DNA of 56,814 bases from Streptomyces griseorubiginosus (GTDB lineage Bacteria > Actinomycetota > Actinomycetes > Streptomycetales > Streptomycetaceae), in the NCBI RefSeq assembly GCF_017614965.1, contig NZ_WVUG01000019.1, positions 1 through 56,814 on the forward strand, in the 5' to 3' direction. This document shows positions 7,762-14,909 of this stretch, piece by piece. The notes below the pieces were generated by a model. That model worked only from the letters and a program-made list of their open reading frames with translations, did no database searches and was not told the origin of the DNA. The first letter of the stretch is position 1. Each line of letters opens with the position of its first letter. A program made the translations under genes and the position numbers.

Positions 7762-8633
7762 CACGGCACTTGGTGCGCCGGGCCGCCGACCTGCCCACAC
7801 CGCTCTTCGACCGGCTCGACCACCGGCGGACGACGCTGGTCGGCGAGGAGGACGGCAGCGTGCACACCGGCTTCGGGCTGAACGAACTGCGGCCCGGCGG
7901 CCGGGTGCGGGCCCATGTCCACTCGTACGAGGAGAGCTTCCACCTCCTCGACGGGACCGTGATCCTCGACCTGCCCGAGGGCTCGTACCTGCTTCAGGAG
8001 GGCGACTACGGACTGCTGCCGACCGGCGTACCGCACGCCTGGCGCGGCGCCGGGGACACGGTCGCCCGCTGGGCGGACATGCTGGCGCCGGTCCCACGGG
8101 CCCGCTACGGGTACGACACCCAGACGGTGCCGGAACTGCCCGCGCGCGACCCCGTCCGCGTCGACGTCCGCGACCCGCGCACCCGCCTCTTCGGCCACTT
8201 CGAGCCCGCCCAGATGGACCCGGGCAAGCAGTCCCAGGACCTCCTGGCGGTCTCGGCGAGCATGCGCACCGCCCTGCTCGTCTACAGCGGCATCACCGTG
8301 AAGATGATGGTCGACAGCGACCTCGGCGCGGTCGCCTCGACGATGTTCATGGTCCAGTACGCCCCGGACGGGGTCGCCGGCACGCACGACCACCCCTTCG
8401 AGGAGACGTACTTCTTCCTGGAGGGGGAGGCCGAGGCGGTGTTCGACGGAGAGATCCACCGGCTCGGTCCCGGCGACTGCGCCTGGGCGGGCGCCGGTTG
8501 TGTGCACGGCTTCTCCAACACCGGTGTGGGGCCGCTGCGTTGGCTGGAGACCCAGGCACCGCAGCCACCGTCCCGCCACTCGTACCGGTTCACCCGGGAC
8601 TGGGAGTATCTGAGGGAGGCGCTGGAGTCATGA
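7758..8633 (+). CDS. bicupin protein, ureidoglycine aminohydrolase (AllE)-like
   Basis: A 291-aa two-domain cupin. Cupin 1 (about residues 45-105) has GGRVRAHVHSYEESFHLLDG and GVPHAW; cupin 2 (about 195-265) has GTHDHPFEETYFFLEGEAE and GAGCVHGF. Both halves keep the HxH/E/H metal pattern in recognisable form. The layout resembles (S)-ureidoglycine aminohydrolase and related bicupin isomerases or dioxygenases. ATGA overlaps at both ends tie its translation to the amidohydrolase and the SDR, so it probably acts on a product of that pathway. Reaction unknown. Confidence 0.8.
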   Translation: MTRHLVRRAADLPTPLFDRLDHRRTTLVGEEDGSVHTGFGLNELRPGGRVRAHVHSYEESFHLLDGTVILDLPEGSYLLQEGDYGLLPTGVPHAWRGAGDTVARWADMLAPVPRARYGYDTQTVPELPARDPVRVDVRDPRTRLFGHFEPAQMDPGKQSQDLLAVSASMRTALLVYSGITVKMMVDSDLGAVASTMFMVQYAPDGVAGTHDHPFEETYFFLEGEAEAVFDGEIHRLGPGDCAWAGAGCVHGFSNTGVGPLRWLETQAPQPPSRHSYRFTRDWEYLREALES

Positions 8634-9319
8634 GCAGTGTCCTCGTCGTGGGCGGTACGTCGGGCATCGGCCGCGAGTTCGCCCGGGTCCGCGCCGAGCG
8701 GGGTGACGAGGTCGTCCTGACCGGCCGGGACGCCGAGCGGGCCGCCACGGTCGCGAAGGAGACCGGCGCGCGCGGTCTCGCCCTCGACCTGTCCCGGCCG
8801 CGCGAGATCGCCGAGGCGCTGGCCGACGTCGGCCGCGTCGACCACCTGGTCCTCGCGGGCGTCTCCCGCGACGAGAACCGGGCCACCGACTACGACATCA
8901 CCGCGGCCCTGCGCCTGGTCACCCTCAAACTGGTCGGCTACACCGAGGTCGTGCACGTGGTGCGGCCCCGGATGACCGACGACAGCGCCATCGTGATCTT
9001 CGGCGGCCAGGCCAAGGAGCGCCCCTATCCGGGCGCGACGACGGTGGCCACGGTCAACGCGGGCGTACGGGGTCTGGTCAACACCCTCGCCGTCGAGCTG
9101 GCGCCCGTCCGCGTCAACGCGATCCACCCCGGTGTGGTCGGCGACAGCCCGTACTGGAAGGCCAAGCCCGAGGAGGTGCTCGCCGCGCTGCGCGCCAAGA
9201 CCCCGACCGGGCGGCTGGCCACCATGGCGGACGTCGTGGACGCCGCCGACTTCCTGCTGCGCAACCGGTCGGTCAACGCGGTGGAGTTGAGCGTGGACGG
9301 TGGGTGGCTGCTCGGATGA
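8630..9319 (+). CDS. short-chain dehydrogenase/reductase-fold protein lacking YxxxK
   Basis: A 229-aa classical-length SDR with an N-terminal Rossmann motif VGGTSGIG (residues 7-14), an LDLS segment at the usual D-x-x position, and a C-terminal GTxxxVDGG-like SVNAVELSVDGGWLLG. The catalytic Ser-Tyr-Lys is missing: where YxxxK is expected the protein reads V139-A-T-V-N143 and the Ser strand reads IVIFGGQ. Some divergent SDRs act as binding proteins or use other chemistry. The ATG overlaps the bicupin stop. Its own stop (9317-9319) overlaps the ATG of a decayed next gene. Confidence 0.8.
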   Translation: MSSVLVVGGTSGIGREFARVRAERGDEVVLTGRDAERAATVAKETGARGLALDLSRPREIAEALADVGRVDHLVLAGVSRDENRATDYDITAALRLVTLKLVGYTEVVHVVRPRMTDDSAIVIFGGQAKERPYPGATTVATVNAGVRGLVNTLAVELAPVRVNAIHPGVVGDSPYWKAKPEEVLAALRAKTPTGRLATMADVVDAADFLLRNRSVNAVELSVDGGWLLG

Positions 9320-9706
9320 CCGGCCCCCCACCGACAGCCGCCGTGCCCGGCACCGCACCGACAGCCGCCGTGCCCGCACCGCACCGACAGCCGCCGTGCC
9401 CGCACCGCACCGACAGCCGCCGTGCCCGGCACCGCACCGACAGCCGCCGTGCCCGGCACCGCACCGACAGCCGCCGTGCCCGGCACCGCACCGACAGCCG
9501 CCGTGCCCGCACCGCACCGGCGGTCGTCGTGCCCGGCACCGCACCGACAGCCGCCGTGCCCGCACCGCATCGACAGCCGCCGTGCCCGCACCGAGCCGGC
9601 GGTCTCCGTGACCCGCACCGGGCCGGCGGTCGCCGCGTTCGGCACCGGGCCGGCGGTCGCCGTGGTCGGCACCGGCCGGATGGGCGCCGCCATGGCCGTC
9701 CGGCTG
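9316..9706 (+). pseudogene. remnant of an NAD(P)-dependent dehydrogenase (HIBADH/6PGDH-like N-terminus)
   Basis: An ATG at 9316 overlaps the SDR stop (ATGA), the coupling used throughout this operon. The conceptual product starts MTGPPPTAAVPGT and, at 9605-9706 in another frame, reads VAVVGTGRMGAAMAVRL, the dinucleotide-binding GxGxMGxxxA fingerprint of the hydroxyisobutyrate dehydrogenase family. Nothing resembling the rest of that enzyme follows; the coding signal ends and converges on the HhH gene. I infer that the operon once had a further dehydrogenase, now truncated, whose N-terminal segment was expanded into the adjoining minisatellite. Confidence 0.6.
9330..9672 (+). repeat. 26/27-bp minisatellite of about 13 copies
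   Basis: Near-identical units beginning ACCGACAGCCGCCGTGCCCG start at 9330, 9357, 9383, 9409, 9436, 9463, 9490, 9516 (degenerate), 9543 and 9569, and three more diverged 27-bp units end in the Rossmann motif. Units are 27 bp (GGCACCGC ending) or 26 bp (GCACCGC). A 27-bp unit encodes nine residues (such as VAVVGTGPA, degenerating to TAAVPGTAP), so the array is a duplication of the glycine-rich loop codons; 26-bp units shift frame. No spacers are present, so it is not a CRISPR array. Confidence 0.95.
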
Positions 9707-9810
9707 CGCTGCGGCCGGCTCCCGGTCAAGCGGGCCGCGCGGGCCAACCGCCCGCCGGTTGTGCTCCTCTGCTCGCGTAGTCCGACGGACGTCCGAGCAG
9801 TCTGGCACGA

Positions 9811-10458
9811 TCACGCGGCGCGACGGAGACTGTCTTCGGCCACCTCCTTGTCCAGCGCGGCCCGAACCAACGCGGCTGCCAGAACGGCCGGTTGGGTGTC
9901 CCCGGCGAGCTTCACGAGCCGGGCGGGATCCTTCGGCAGCCCCAGCCGCTCCGCTCCGTCGAGCGCCTTGCGGTCCAGGTACGGTCCCACCTCCGGCCAC
10001 ACCCGCTGCACCTCGCGCAGGAAGATGTCCGCGCCGGCCGGCCCCATCCCGGGTATCTCCCGCAGCAGCCGCCGCAGTTCACCGACGTCGCCGTCCGCCT
10101 CCTCGCGCATCCGGCGCAGATCACCGCCCCACCGGTCGAGCAACAGCTCTGCTCCGTCGCCGAGTTGGGTGGCGGTGCGCTCGTCGTAGCGCCGGTAGCC
10201 GCCCCGGCCCAGCGCGTCGACCCGCTCCTGCCAGTCGGCCTCGGCGGTCCGCCGCGGATCGCGCAGCCCGGCCCGGGACAGCTCCCGGGCCGTGGCGACG
10301 GCGATCGACCCGCGGATACGGGCGCTGAGCAGCAGCGCCAGAACCAGCAGCCGGTACAGCGGCTGCGGGGTGTCCCGCAGCGTGATGCCCGCCTCCTCGG
10401 CGAACGTCCGCCCGTGCGCGCCCACCAGCTCCCGCACCAGGCGCCGTTGGTCGGTCAT
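9811..10458 (-). CDS. HhH-GPD superfamily (endonuclease III-like) protein
   Basis: A 215-aa helical protein with a helix-hairpin-helix: IPGMGPAGADIFL near residues 140-152, followed by an Asp in GPYLDRKAL at the position of the catalytic Asp of EndoIII. The Lys expected in the HhH of bifunctional lyases (LPGVGRKTA) is replaced by Ala/Gly, and there is no C-terminal Cys cluster for a 4Fe-4S. It may be a monofunctional glycosylase relative or a DNA-binding homologue. The ATG at 10458 overlaps the stop of the DUF3140 gene, so the two are co-translated; an apparent N-terminal extension in this frame is a shadow of DUF3140. Confidence 0.72.
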   Translation of the reverse strand: MTDQRRLVRELVGAHGRTFAEEAGITLRDTPQPLYRLLVLALLLSARIRGSIAVATARELSRAGLRDPRRTAEADWQERVDALGRGGYRRYDERTATQLGDGAELLLDRWGGDLRRMREEADGDVGELRRLLREIPGMGPAGADIFLREVQRVWPEVGPYLDRKALDGAERLGLPKDPARLVKLAGDTQPAVLAAALVRAALDKEVAEDSLRRAA

Positions 10459-10787
10459 GGCCTGAGCGGGTCGTGACCGAGCGACATCAGCAGGTGCCGG
10501 CGCCGGGTGTCCTCCGGCTCCGGCTCGTTCTCCACGTCCGTCTGCGCGGTCACCGTGTCCACCACCTCGTACATCACCTGGATGTCGTCCTCGGTGAGGT
10601 CGGTGCGCCGCTTCTGCAGGATCGCGAGGACGTGCTGTCCGGTCGGCGAACCCGCGTGCTCGGGCAGCGGTTCGGTGGTCTCGTCGGCGTCGCTCACCCG
10701 CAGCCAGGCGGCGAGTTCCTGTGAGGTCATGTTCACCACGCGGTGGAAGTCCTCCCACAGCGCGTCGAGTTCGAGGGCGTCGGTCAT
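10455..10787 (-). CDS. DUF3140 family protein
   Basis: A 110-aa acidic protein (MTDALELDALWEDFHRVVNM...) matching the DUF3140 pattern: a helix with WEDFHRVVNMT, a basic/hydrophobic segment LAILQKRRTDLTEDDI, and a highly charged C-terminus. No function is established for the family. ATG 10787 is preferred to GTG 10790 because GGGGA lies at better spacing. It is followed without gap by the HhH protein and lies just upstream-convergent of none; the Dps/WhiB pair is the next unit on the same strand. Confidence 0.75.
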   Translation of the reverse strand: MTDALELDALWEDFHRVVNMTSQELAAWLRVSDADETTEPLPEHAGSPTGQHVLAILQKRRTDLTEDDIQVMYEVVDTVTAQTDVENEPEPEDTRRRHLLMSLGHDPLRP

Positions 10788-10827
10788 CACGTCCCCTTTC
10801 CGTACGTACGTGTTCGGCCGCGTCCGC

Positions 10828-11310
10828 TCAGTTCTCGCGGGGGAAGTTCTCGGCCGCGAACATCCACCGCTGCTTCTCCAGGTCGGCGGTGATGGCGATC
10901 AGCAGGTCCTGGGTGACCGGATCCGGCTCCTCGGTCGCGGTGATCCGCTCACGCAGCCGTCCGATGGCCGCTTCCAGCGACTCGACGACGAGCTGCACGA
11001 CCTCGGTGTCGCGCTGCCAGCCGTCCTTGGACCCCGGCAGCGTGTAGGACGCGGCGATCGTCTCCGGCCGGCCGTCGGGCGGCAGGCCCAGGGCGGCGGA
11101 CCGCTCCGCCACCGTGTCGGCGTAGGTGCGGGCCGTGTCCACGACCTCGTCGAGCTGCAGATGGATCGAACGGAAGCGCGGGCCCACGATGTTCCAGTGC
11201 GCCTGCTTGGCGATCAGTGAGAGCCCGAGGAGATCGACGAGTGTGCTCTGCAGCGCCTCACCGGCGACCTCGCGGGCCGGCTCGGGCAGCGTGCTCTTCA
11301 CCACGGTCAT
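10828..11310 (-). CDS. dps: Dps family DNA-binding ferritin-like protein
   Basis: A 160-aa ferritin-fold protein with the Dps ferroxidase pattern: KQAHWNIVGPRF (residues ~37-48), then HLQLDEVVDTARTYADTVAER. Dps forms dodecamers that oxidise and store iron and compact DNA under oxidative, osmotic or starvation stress. The ATG at 11310 is preceded by GAAGGAG and overlaps the stop of the WhiB-family gene (ATGA), so a redox-sensing regulator and Dps are translationally coupled. Length is normal for actinobacterial Dps. Confidence 0.92.
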   Translation of the reverse strand: MTVVKSTLPEPAREVAGEALQSTLVDLLGLSLIAKQAHWNIVGPRFRSIHLQLDEVVDTARTYADTVAERSAALGLPPDGRPETIAASYTLPGSKDGWQRDTEVVQLVVESLEAAIGRLRERITATEEPDPVTQDLLIAITADLEKQRWMFAAENFPREN

Positions 11311-11588
11311 ACGGTGCTTCTCCTTCTGGCGTCGGTCGTGCCGGTACGGAGCAGCGCGACGCGTTCGTCCTCGCAGGTGCCGCCCCAGACCCCCGAGAGC
11401 TGCCCGCTGCCGAGCGCGTAGTCGAGGCACTCGACGGCCACCGGGCAGCGGGCGCAGACCCGTTTGGCGGCGGCGATGTCCCGCAGCGCCGGTCCTTCGG
11501 TGCCGACGGGGAAGAACAGCTCGGGGTCCTCACCCACGCAGGCCGCCCTGCGCAACCACTCCATGCGGGCGCGGGTGCCCCGGGGCAT
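11307..11588 (-). CDS. WhiB-family (Wbl) iron-sulfur transcriptional regulator
   Basis: A 93-aa Wbl protein with the four cluster-binding Cys: one in RRAACVGED, then the VCARCPVAVEC series, and the GVWGG turn followed by a basic C-terminus (EDERVALLRTGTTDARRR). Wbl proteins hold a 4Fe-4S cluster sensitive to O2/NO and act with sigma factors. A TTG at 11597 or a later ATG (MEWLRRAAC) are alternative starts; no strong ribosome site decides. Its stop overlaps the dps start. The operon suggests control of or by redox stress; self-regulation is a guess. Confidence 0.9.
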   Translation of the reverse strand: MPRGTRARMEWLRRAACVGEDPELFFPVGTEGPALRDIAAAKRVCARCPVAVECLDYALGSGQLSGVWGGTCEDERVALLRTGTTDARRRSTV

Positions 11589-11615
11589 GCGCAGCAAACG
11601 CCACGTATGTCCGTC

Positions 11616-12458
11616 TCAACTCTTGATCACGCCGTCCAGGAAGCGGACCAGCTCAGCGAAGACCTCGGCCTTGTCCGTCTCGTGGAACACCTCGTGGCGG
11701 GCGCCGGGGAAGACCCGCTCGGTGAGGTCGCCGCCGCTCAGCCGCTCGACCCCGACCCGGCTCCCGGCGAGCGGCACCAGCCGGTCGTCGTCGCCGTGCA
11801 GCCACAGCACCGGCAGCCGGCCGACGTCACCGCCCTCGGCCACCCGCTGGAGCGTGCGCGCGAACGCCTCCACGGTCGGCCGCTTCATCGGCCCGTGCCA
11901 CACCAGGGGATCCGCCGCGTACGCCGCCCCCACCGCCGGGTCCCGGGACAGCGCGGCCGGACTGATCGGCTTGTCCGGGATCTCGTCGAGCGCCAGCAGC
12001 CGCCCCGGCAGCTCCCAGGCCCCGATCACCGGCCCGGACAGCACGAGGGCGGCGAGCTCGTCGCCGTACCGCTGGGCGTACCGGGCGGCGATCAGCCCGC
12101 CCATCGAGTGCCCGACCAGCACGAGGGGCAGCCCGGGGTACGCGCCCCGGGCCAGCTCGGCCACCGCGTGCAGGTCACCGACGACGTCCTCGAAGTCCTC
12201 GACCAGAACCCGCTCCCCGGCCGACTTCCCGTGCCCGAGATGATCGGGTCCGAAGACGGCGGCCCCGTGCCGCACGAGCACCCGGGCCGGCTCCTCGTAC
12301 CGCCCGATGTGTTCCCCGTAGCCGTGCGCGATCAGCGCCAGGTACCGCGGCCGATCATGGGACTCATGGGGCCGATCATGGGGCCGCTGATGGGGCCACT
12401 CACGGGCGACGAGGGCGCCCCGGCTCCCGGCCAGGACGTGCTCGCGGGCATCGGCCAT
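11616..12458 (-). CDS. alpha/beta hydrolase, monoacylglycerol lipase/lysophospholipase type
   Basis: A 280-aa serine hydrolase with a full triad: nucleophile elbow GHSMGG, Asp in HGDDDRLVP and His in GARHEVFHE, plus the oxyanion segment AHGYGEHIGRY. The domain matches the Hydrolase_4 (monoglyceride lipase) family, acting on acylglycerols or lysophospholipids. The ATG at 12458 has GGAGGAG upstream. A Pro/His-rich stretch, PHQRPHDRPHESHDRP, has been inserted near residue 22 by an in-frame 12-bp repeat; relatives usually pass straight from EWPH to YLALIAHG. Confidence 0.88.
   Translation of the reverse strand: MADAREHVLAGSRGALVAREWPHQRPHDRPHESHDRPRYLALIAHGYGEHIGRYEEPARVLVRHGAAVFGPDHLGHGKSAGERVLVEDFEDVVGDLHAVAELARGAYPGLPLVLVGHSMGGLIAARYAQRYGDELAALVLSGPVIGAWELPGRLLALDEIPDKPISPAALSRDPAVGAAYAADPLVWHGPMKRPTVEAFARTLQRVAEGGDVGRLPVLWLHGDDDRLVPLAGSRVGVERLSGGDLTERVFPGARHEVFHETDKAEVFAELVRFLDGVIKS
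12350..12405 (-). repeat. 12-bp in-frame tandem repeat within the hydrolase gene
   Basis: About four units related to CATGGGGCCGAT (plus-strand reading) lie in the 5' part of the hydrolase gene. Because the unit is 12 bp the reading frame survives and the product gains a PHDRP-type repeat. Confidence 0.75.
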
Positions 12459-12575
12459 GTCTCCTCCAGCTGACTGGGCGGGGGTTCGTCCTCGCCGGCG
12501 GCACCGAACGTCGGGTGCCAACCCGCGAGACGGTACTTACCGCACCGGTTGTCTGCACATAGCATCGGTCCCCGC

Positions 12576-13349
12576 ATGAACACGATGACGCTCTGGCACA
12601 TATCCGGCTGGGGGTTCGCCGCCCTCGCCTGCGCCGCCCTCCTCGTCGGCTTCTCCAAGACCGCCGTGAGCGGCGCCAACACGGTCAGCCTCGCGATCTT
12701 CGCCGCGGTGCTTCCCGCCCGGGCCTCCACCGGCGTCCTGCTGCCCATCCTGATCGTCGGCGACGTCCTGGCCGTCCTCACCTACCGCCGGCACGCCCAC
12801 TGGCCCACCCTCTGGCGTCTGTTCCCGGCGGTCGCCGCGGGCGTGGTCGTCGGCACGCTGTTCCTGGTGTGGGCCGACGACCAGGTCGTACGGACATCGA
12901 TCGGCGCGATCCTGCTGCTCATGGCGGGGGTGACGGTGTGGCGGCGGCGCACGGCGGAGAGCGAGGAGGAACCGGACTCGGTGACCACCCGGACCGGCCG
13001 TCTCAAGGCCCGCTCCTACGGCGTCCTCGGCGGCTTCACCACGATGGTCGCCAACGCGGGCGGCCCGGTGATGTCGATGTACCTGCTCTCCGCCGGCTTC
13101 CGCAAGCTGGGCTTCCTGGGTACGTCGGCGTTCTTCTTCCTGATCGTCAACGTCTCCAAGGTCCCCTTCAGCGCCGGCCTCGGCCTGATCGACGGCCACT
13201 CGCTGCTCCTGGACGCCGCGCTCGCCGTGTTCGTCGTGCCCGGCGCGTTGATCGGCAAATGGGCTGTGAACCGCATCAACCAGCGCCTTTTCGAGCAACT
13301 GGTGATCGCGGCGACGGTCGTCGGCGGTCTCCAGCTGCTCCTGCGCTGA
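12576..13349 (+). CDS. TauE/SafE (DUF81) family membrane transporter
   Basis: A 257-aa integral membrane protein with about eight hydrophobic segments and an internal duplication typical of TauE/SafE. Characteristic pieces are FSKTAVSGANTVSLAIF in the first half and GGFTTMVANAGGPVMSMYLL in the second. The family exports sulfite, sulfoacetate or related organosulfur anions; the ligand here is unknown. ATG 12576 is chosen; ATG 12585 is possible. It is not obviously coupled to either neighbour. Confidence 0.85.
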   Translation: MNTMTLWHISGWGFAALACAALLVGFSKTAVSGANTVSLAIFAAVLPARASTGVLLPILIVGDVLAVLTYRRHAHWPTLWRLFPAVAAGVVVGTLFLVWADDQVVRTSIGAILLLMAGVTVWRRRTAESEEEPDSVTTRTGRLKARSYGVLGGFTTMVANAGGPVMSMYLLSAGFRKLGFLGTSAFFFLIVNVSKVPFSAGLGLIDGHSLLLDAALAVFVVPGALIGKWAVNRINQRLFEQLVIAATVVGGLQLLLR

Positions 13350-13384
13350 CCCGGGAATGCGGCGGGGGGCCGTGCTGTTACACC

Positions 13385-13401
13385 GCATGTGATTGACATG
13401 C
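13385..13401 (+). promoter_or_regulatory. 17-bp palindrome upstream of the zinc-independent ribosomal protein operon
   Basis: GCATGT-GATTG-ACATGC is a perfect 6-bp inverted repeat with a 5-bp spacer, 41 nt before rpmG. Operons of Cys-free ribosomal proteins are usually repressed by Zur, so this is a candidate operator; however, it does not closely resemble the AT-rich Zur boxes I would expect, so the identity of the regulator is open. Confidence 0.4.
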
Positions 13402-13441
13402 CTGGATCAAAGATCCGGGGCATGGGTGAAGGGAGGACCTC

Positions 13442-13606
13442 ATGGCACGCAGCACCGCGCGCCCCGTCGTCAAGCTGAAGTCGACGGCCGGAACCGGTGT
13501 CACCTACGTGACCCGCAAGAACCGCAGGAACGACCCCGACCGGCTCGTCCTGCGCAAGTACGACCCGGTGGCCGGCGCGCACGTCGAGTTCCGCGAGGAG
13601 CGCTGA
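13442..13606 (+). CDS. rpmG: 50S ribosomal protein bL33, Cys-free (zinc-independent) paralogue
   Basis: 54 aa: [17 protein letters not shown]..., [21 protein letters not shown] and ...HVEFREER identify bL33. The two CxxC pairs of zinc-binding bL33 are absent, making this the 'C-minus' form that replaces the zinc form when zinc is scarce. A strong GGGAGG site precedes the ATG. It heads an operon with bL31B and bL36. Confidence 0.95.
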   Translation: MARSTARPVVKLKSTAGTGVTYVTRKNRRNDPDRLVLRKYDPVAGAHVEFREER

Positions 13607-13661
13607 ACCAGCCGGAGCGGGCCCGCACCGTCGGGCCCGCGGTTCCCGAGGAGGTAACCCC

Positions 13662-13919
13662 GTGAAGCCCCGCAATCCCGACTCCCGGCTCGTGGTCTTC
13701 CGCGACCGCGCCGCGGACGCCGCGTTCCTGACCCGTTCCACCGCCGACTCGTCCCGGACGATCGAGTGGGAGGACGGCAACACCTACCCCCTGATCGACG
13801 TCGAGATCTCGTCGGCGTCCCACCCCTTCTACACCGGCAGGGCGCGCGTCCTGGACAGCGCCGGCCGAGTCGAACGCTTCGAGCGCCGCTACGGCCGTAC
13901 CGCCGCGGCCCGCGCCTGA
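13662..13919 (+). CDS. rpmE2: 50S ribosomal protein bL31 type B (zinc-independent)
   Basis: 85 aa: [41 protein letters not shown] and [10 protein letters not shown] are the bL31 type B signatures. The Cys residues of type A are absent. It lies 55 nt after rpmG with its own GAGGAGG site and 34 nt before rpmJ, consistent with one transcript induced by zinc limitation. Confidence 0.95.
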   Translation: MKPRNPDSRLVVFRDRAADAAFLTRSTADSSRTIEWEDGNTYPLIDVEISSASHPFYTGRARVLDSAGRVERFERRYGRTAAARA

Positions 13920-13953
13920 CGCGCCCGACGAGCGACACGAGGAGGACAGCCCC

Positions 13954-14076
13954 ATGAAGGTGCGCAAGTCCCTGCGTTCCCTGAAGGCCAGGCCCGGCGC
14001 CCAGGTGGTGCGCCGACGCGGTGTGGTCTACGTGATCAACAAGAAGGAGCCGCGCTTCAAGGCCCGCCAGGGCTGA
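13954..14076 (+). CDS. rpmJ: 50S ribosomal protein bL36, Cys-free paralogue
   Basis: 40 aa: [20 protein letters not shown] followed by [20 protein letters not shown]. The Cys/His zinc site of standard bL36 is absent. GAGGAGGA precedes the ATG. Last gene of the zinc-independent ribosomal protein operon, followed by a clear terminator. Confidence 0.95.
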   Translation: MKVRKSLRSLKARPGAQVVRRRGVVYVINKKEPRFKARQG

Positions 14077-14095
14077 CGCGGATCTCCCGCACAGG

Positions 14096-14129
14096 ACGGC
14101 CGTCCGGCACCAGCGCCGGGCGGCCGTTC
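14096..14129 (+). terminator. rho-independent-type hairpin after rpmJ
   Basis: ACGGCCGTCCGGC (14096-14108) pairs with GCCGGGCGGCCGT (14115-14127) with one T:G wobble and a 6-nt loop, then TTCC. Long GC-rich stems with short T tracts are usual for Streptomyces terminators. Confidence 0.8.
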
Positions 14130-14162
14130 CGCGTCCCCCGCCCGTCTCGTACGCTGCCTCCC

Positions 14163-14909
14163 ATGTCCCCCCACGTCCTCGTCCTGGGCGGCACCACCGA
14201 GGCCCGCGAACTGGCCGCCGTCCTCGCGGCACGGCCCGGCGTACGCGTCACCACCTCGCTCGCCGGGCGGGTGAGCCGGCCGGGCGCCCTGGCCGGGGAT
14301 GTACGGGTCGGCGGGTTCGGCGGGGCCGAGGGGCTCGCCGAGTGGCTGCGCGAGCAGCGGGTGGACGCGCTGGTCGACGCCACGCACCCGTTCGCCGGGA
14401 CGATCACAGCGAACGCCGCGCGGGCCGCGGCGGCCACCGGAGTGCCCGCCGTCGTGCTGCGCCGACCCGGCTGGCGGGCCGCCCCCGGCGACCACTGGCA
14501 CCCCGTCCCGTCCCTGGCCGCCGCCGCCGGCCTGCTGCCCCGCCTCGGCTGCCGGATCTTCCTGACCACCGGACGTCTGGGCCTCGCGGCCTTCGCGCAC
14601 CTGGGCGACCTGCACTTCGTCGTACGCTCGGTGGAACCGCCCGAGCCGCCCCTGCCGCCGCACACCGAAGTACTGCTGGGGCGCGGCCCGTTCACCGTGG
14701 CCGACGAGACCAGGCTCCTGCGCGAGTACCTGATCGACGTCCTGGTCACGAAGGACAGCGGGGGAGCGGCGACGGCGGCGAAACTCACGGCCGCCCGCGA
14801 CCTCGCGCTGCCCGTCGTGGTCGTACGACGCCCCCCGCTGCCGGACGGCGTCACTCCCGTGCCCGACGTGGCCGCGGCCCTCGACCGGCTGGACCTCAGC
14901 CTGTCGTGA
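14163..14909 (+). CDS. cobK: precorrin-6A reductase
   Basis: A 248-aa CobK/CbiJ protein: VLVLGGTTEARELAAVLAARPG at the N-terminus (NADPH-binding), VDATHPFAGTITANAARAA near residue 78, and VTKDSGGAATAAKLTAARDL near residue 196. It reduces the macrocycle of precorrin-6A with NADPH in aerobic cobalamin synthesis, in the cytoplasm. The 3' end overlaps the convergent zinc-ribbon gene by 14 nt. cobF lies just beyond, so this is a small cobalamin cluster. Confidence 0.93.
   Translation: MSPHVLVLGGTTEARELAAVLAARPGVRVTTSLAGRVSRPGALAGDVRVGGFGGAEGLAEWLREQRVDALVDATHPFAGTITANAARAAAATGVPAVVLRRPGWRAAPGDHWHPVPSLAAAAGLLPRLGCRIFLTTGRLGLAAFAHLGDLHFVVRSVEPPEPPLPPHTEVLLGRGPFTVADETRLLREYLIDVLVTKDSGGAATAAKLTAARDLALPVVVVRRPPLPDGVTPVPDVAAALDRLDLSLS

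Noticed and set aside
9330..9672. Possible CRISPR array
   Set aside because: Units are contiguous without unique spacers, lengths alternate 26/27 bp, and the unit derives from coding sequence; no cas genes nearby.
9811..10758. 315-residue version of the HhH protein
   Set aside because: The N-terminal 100 residues are Arg/Gly-rich and lie antisense-frame over the DUF3140 gene; the ATG at 10458 with ATGA overlap is the natural start.
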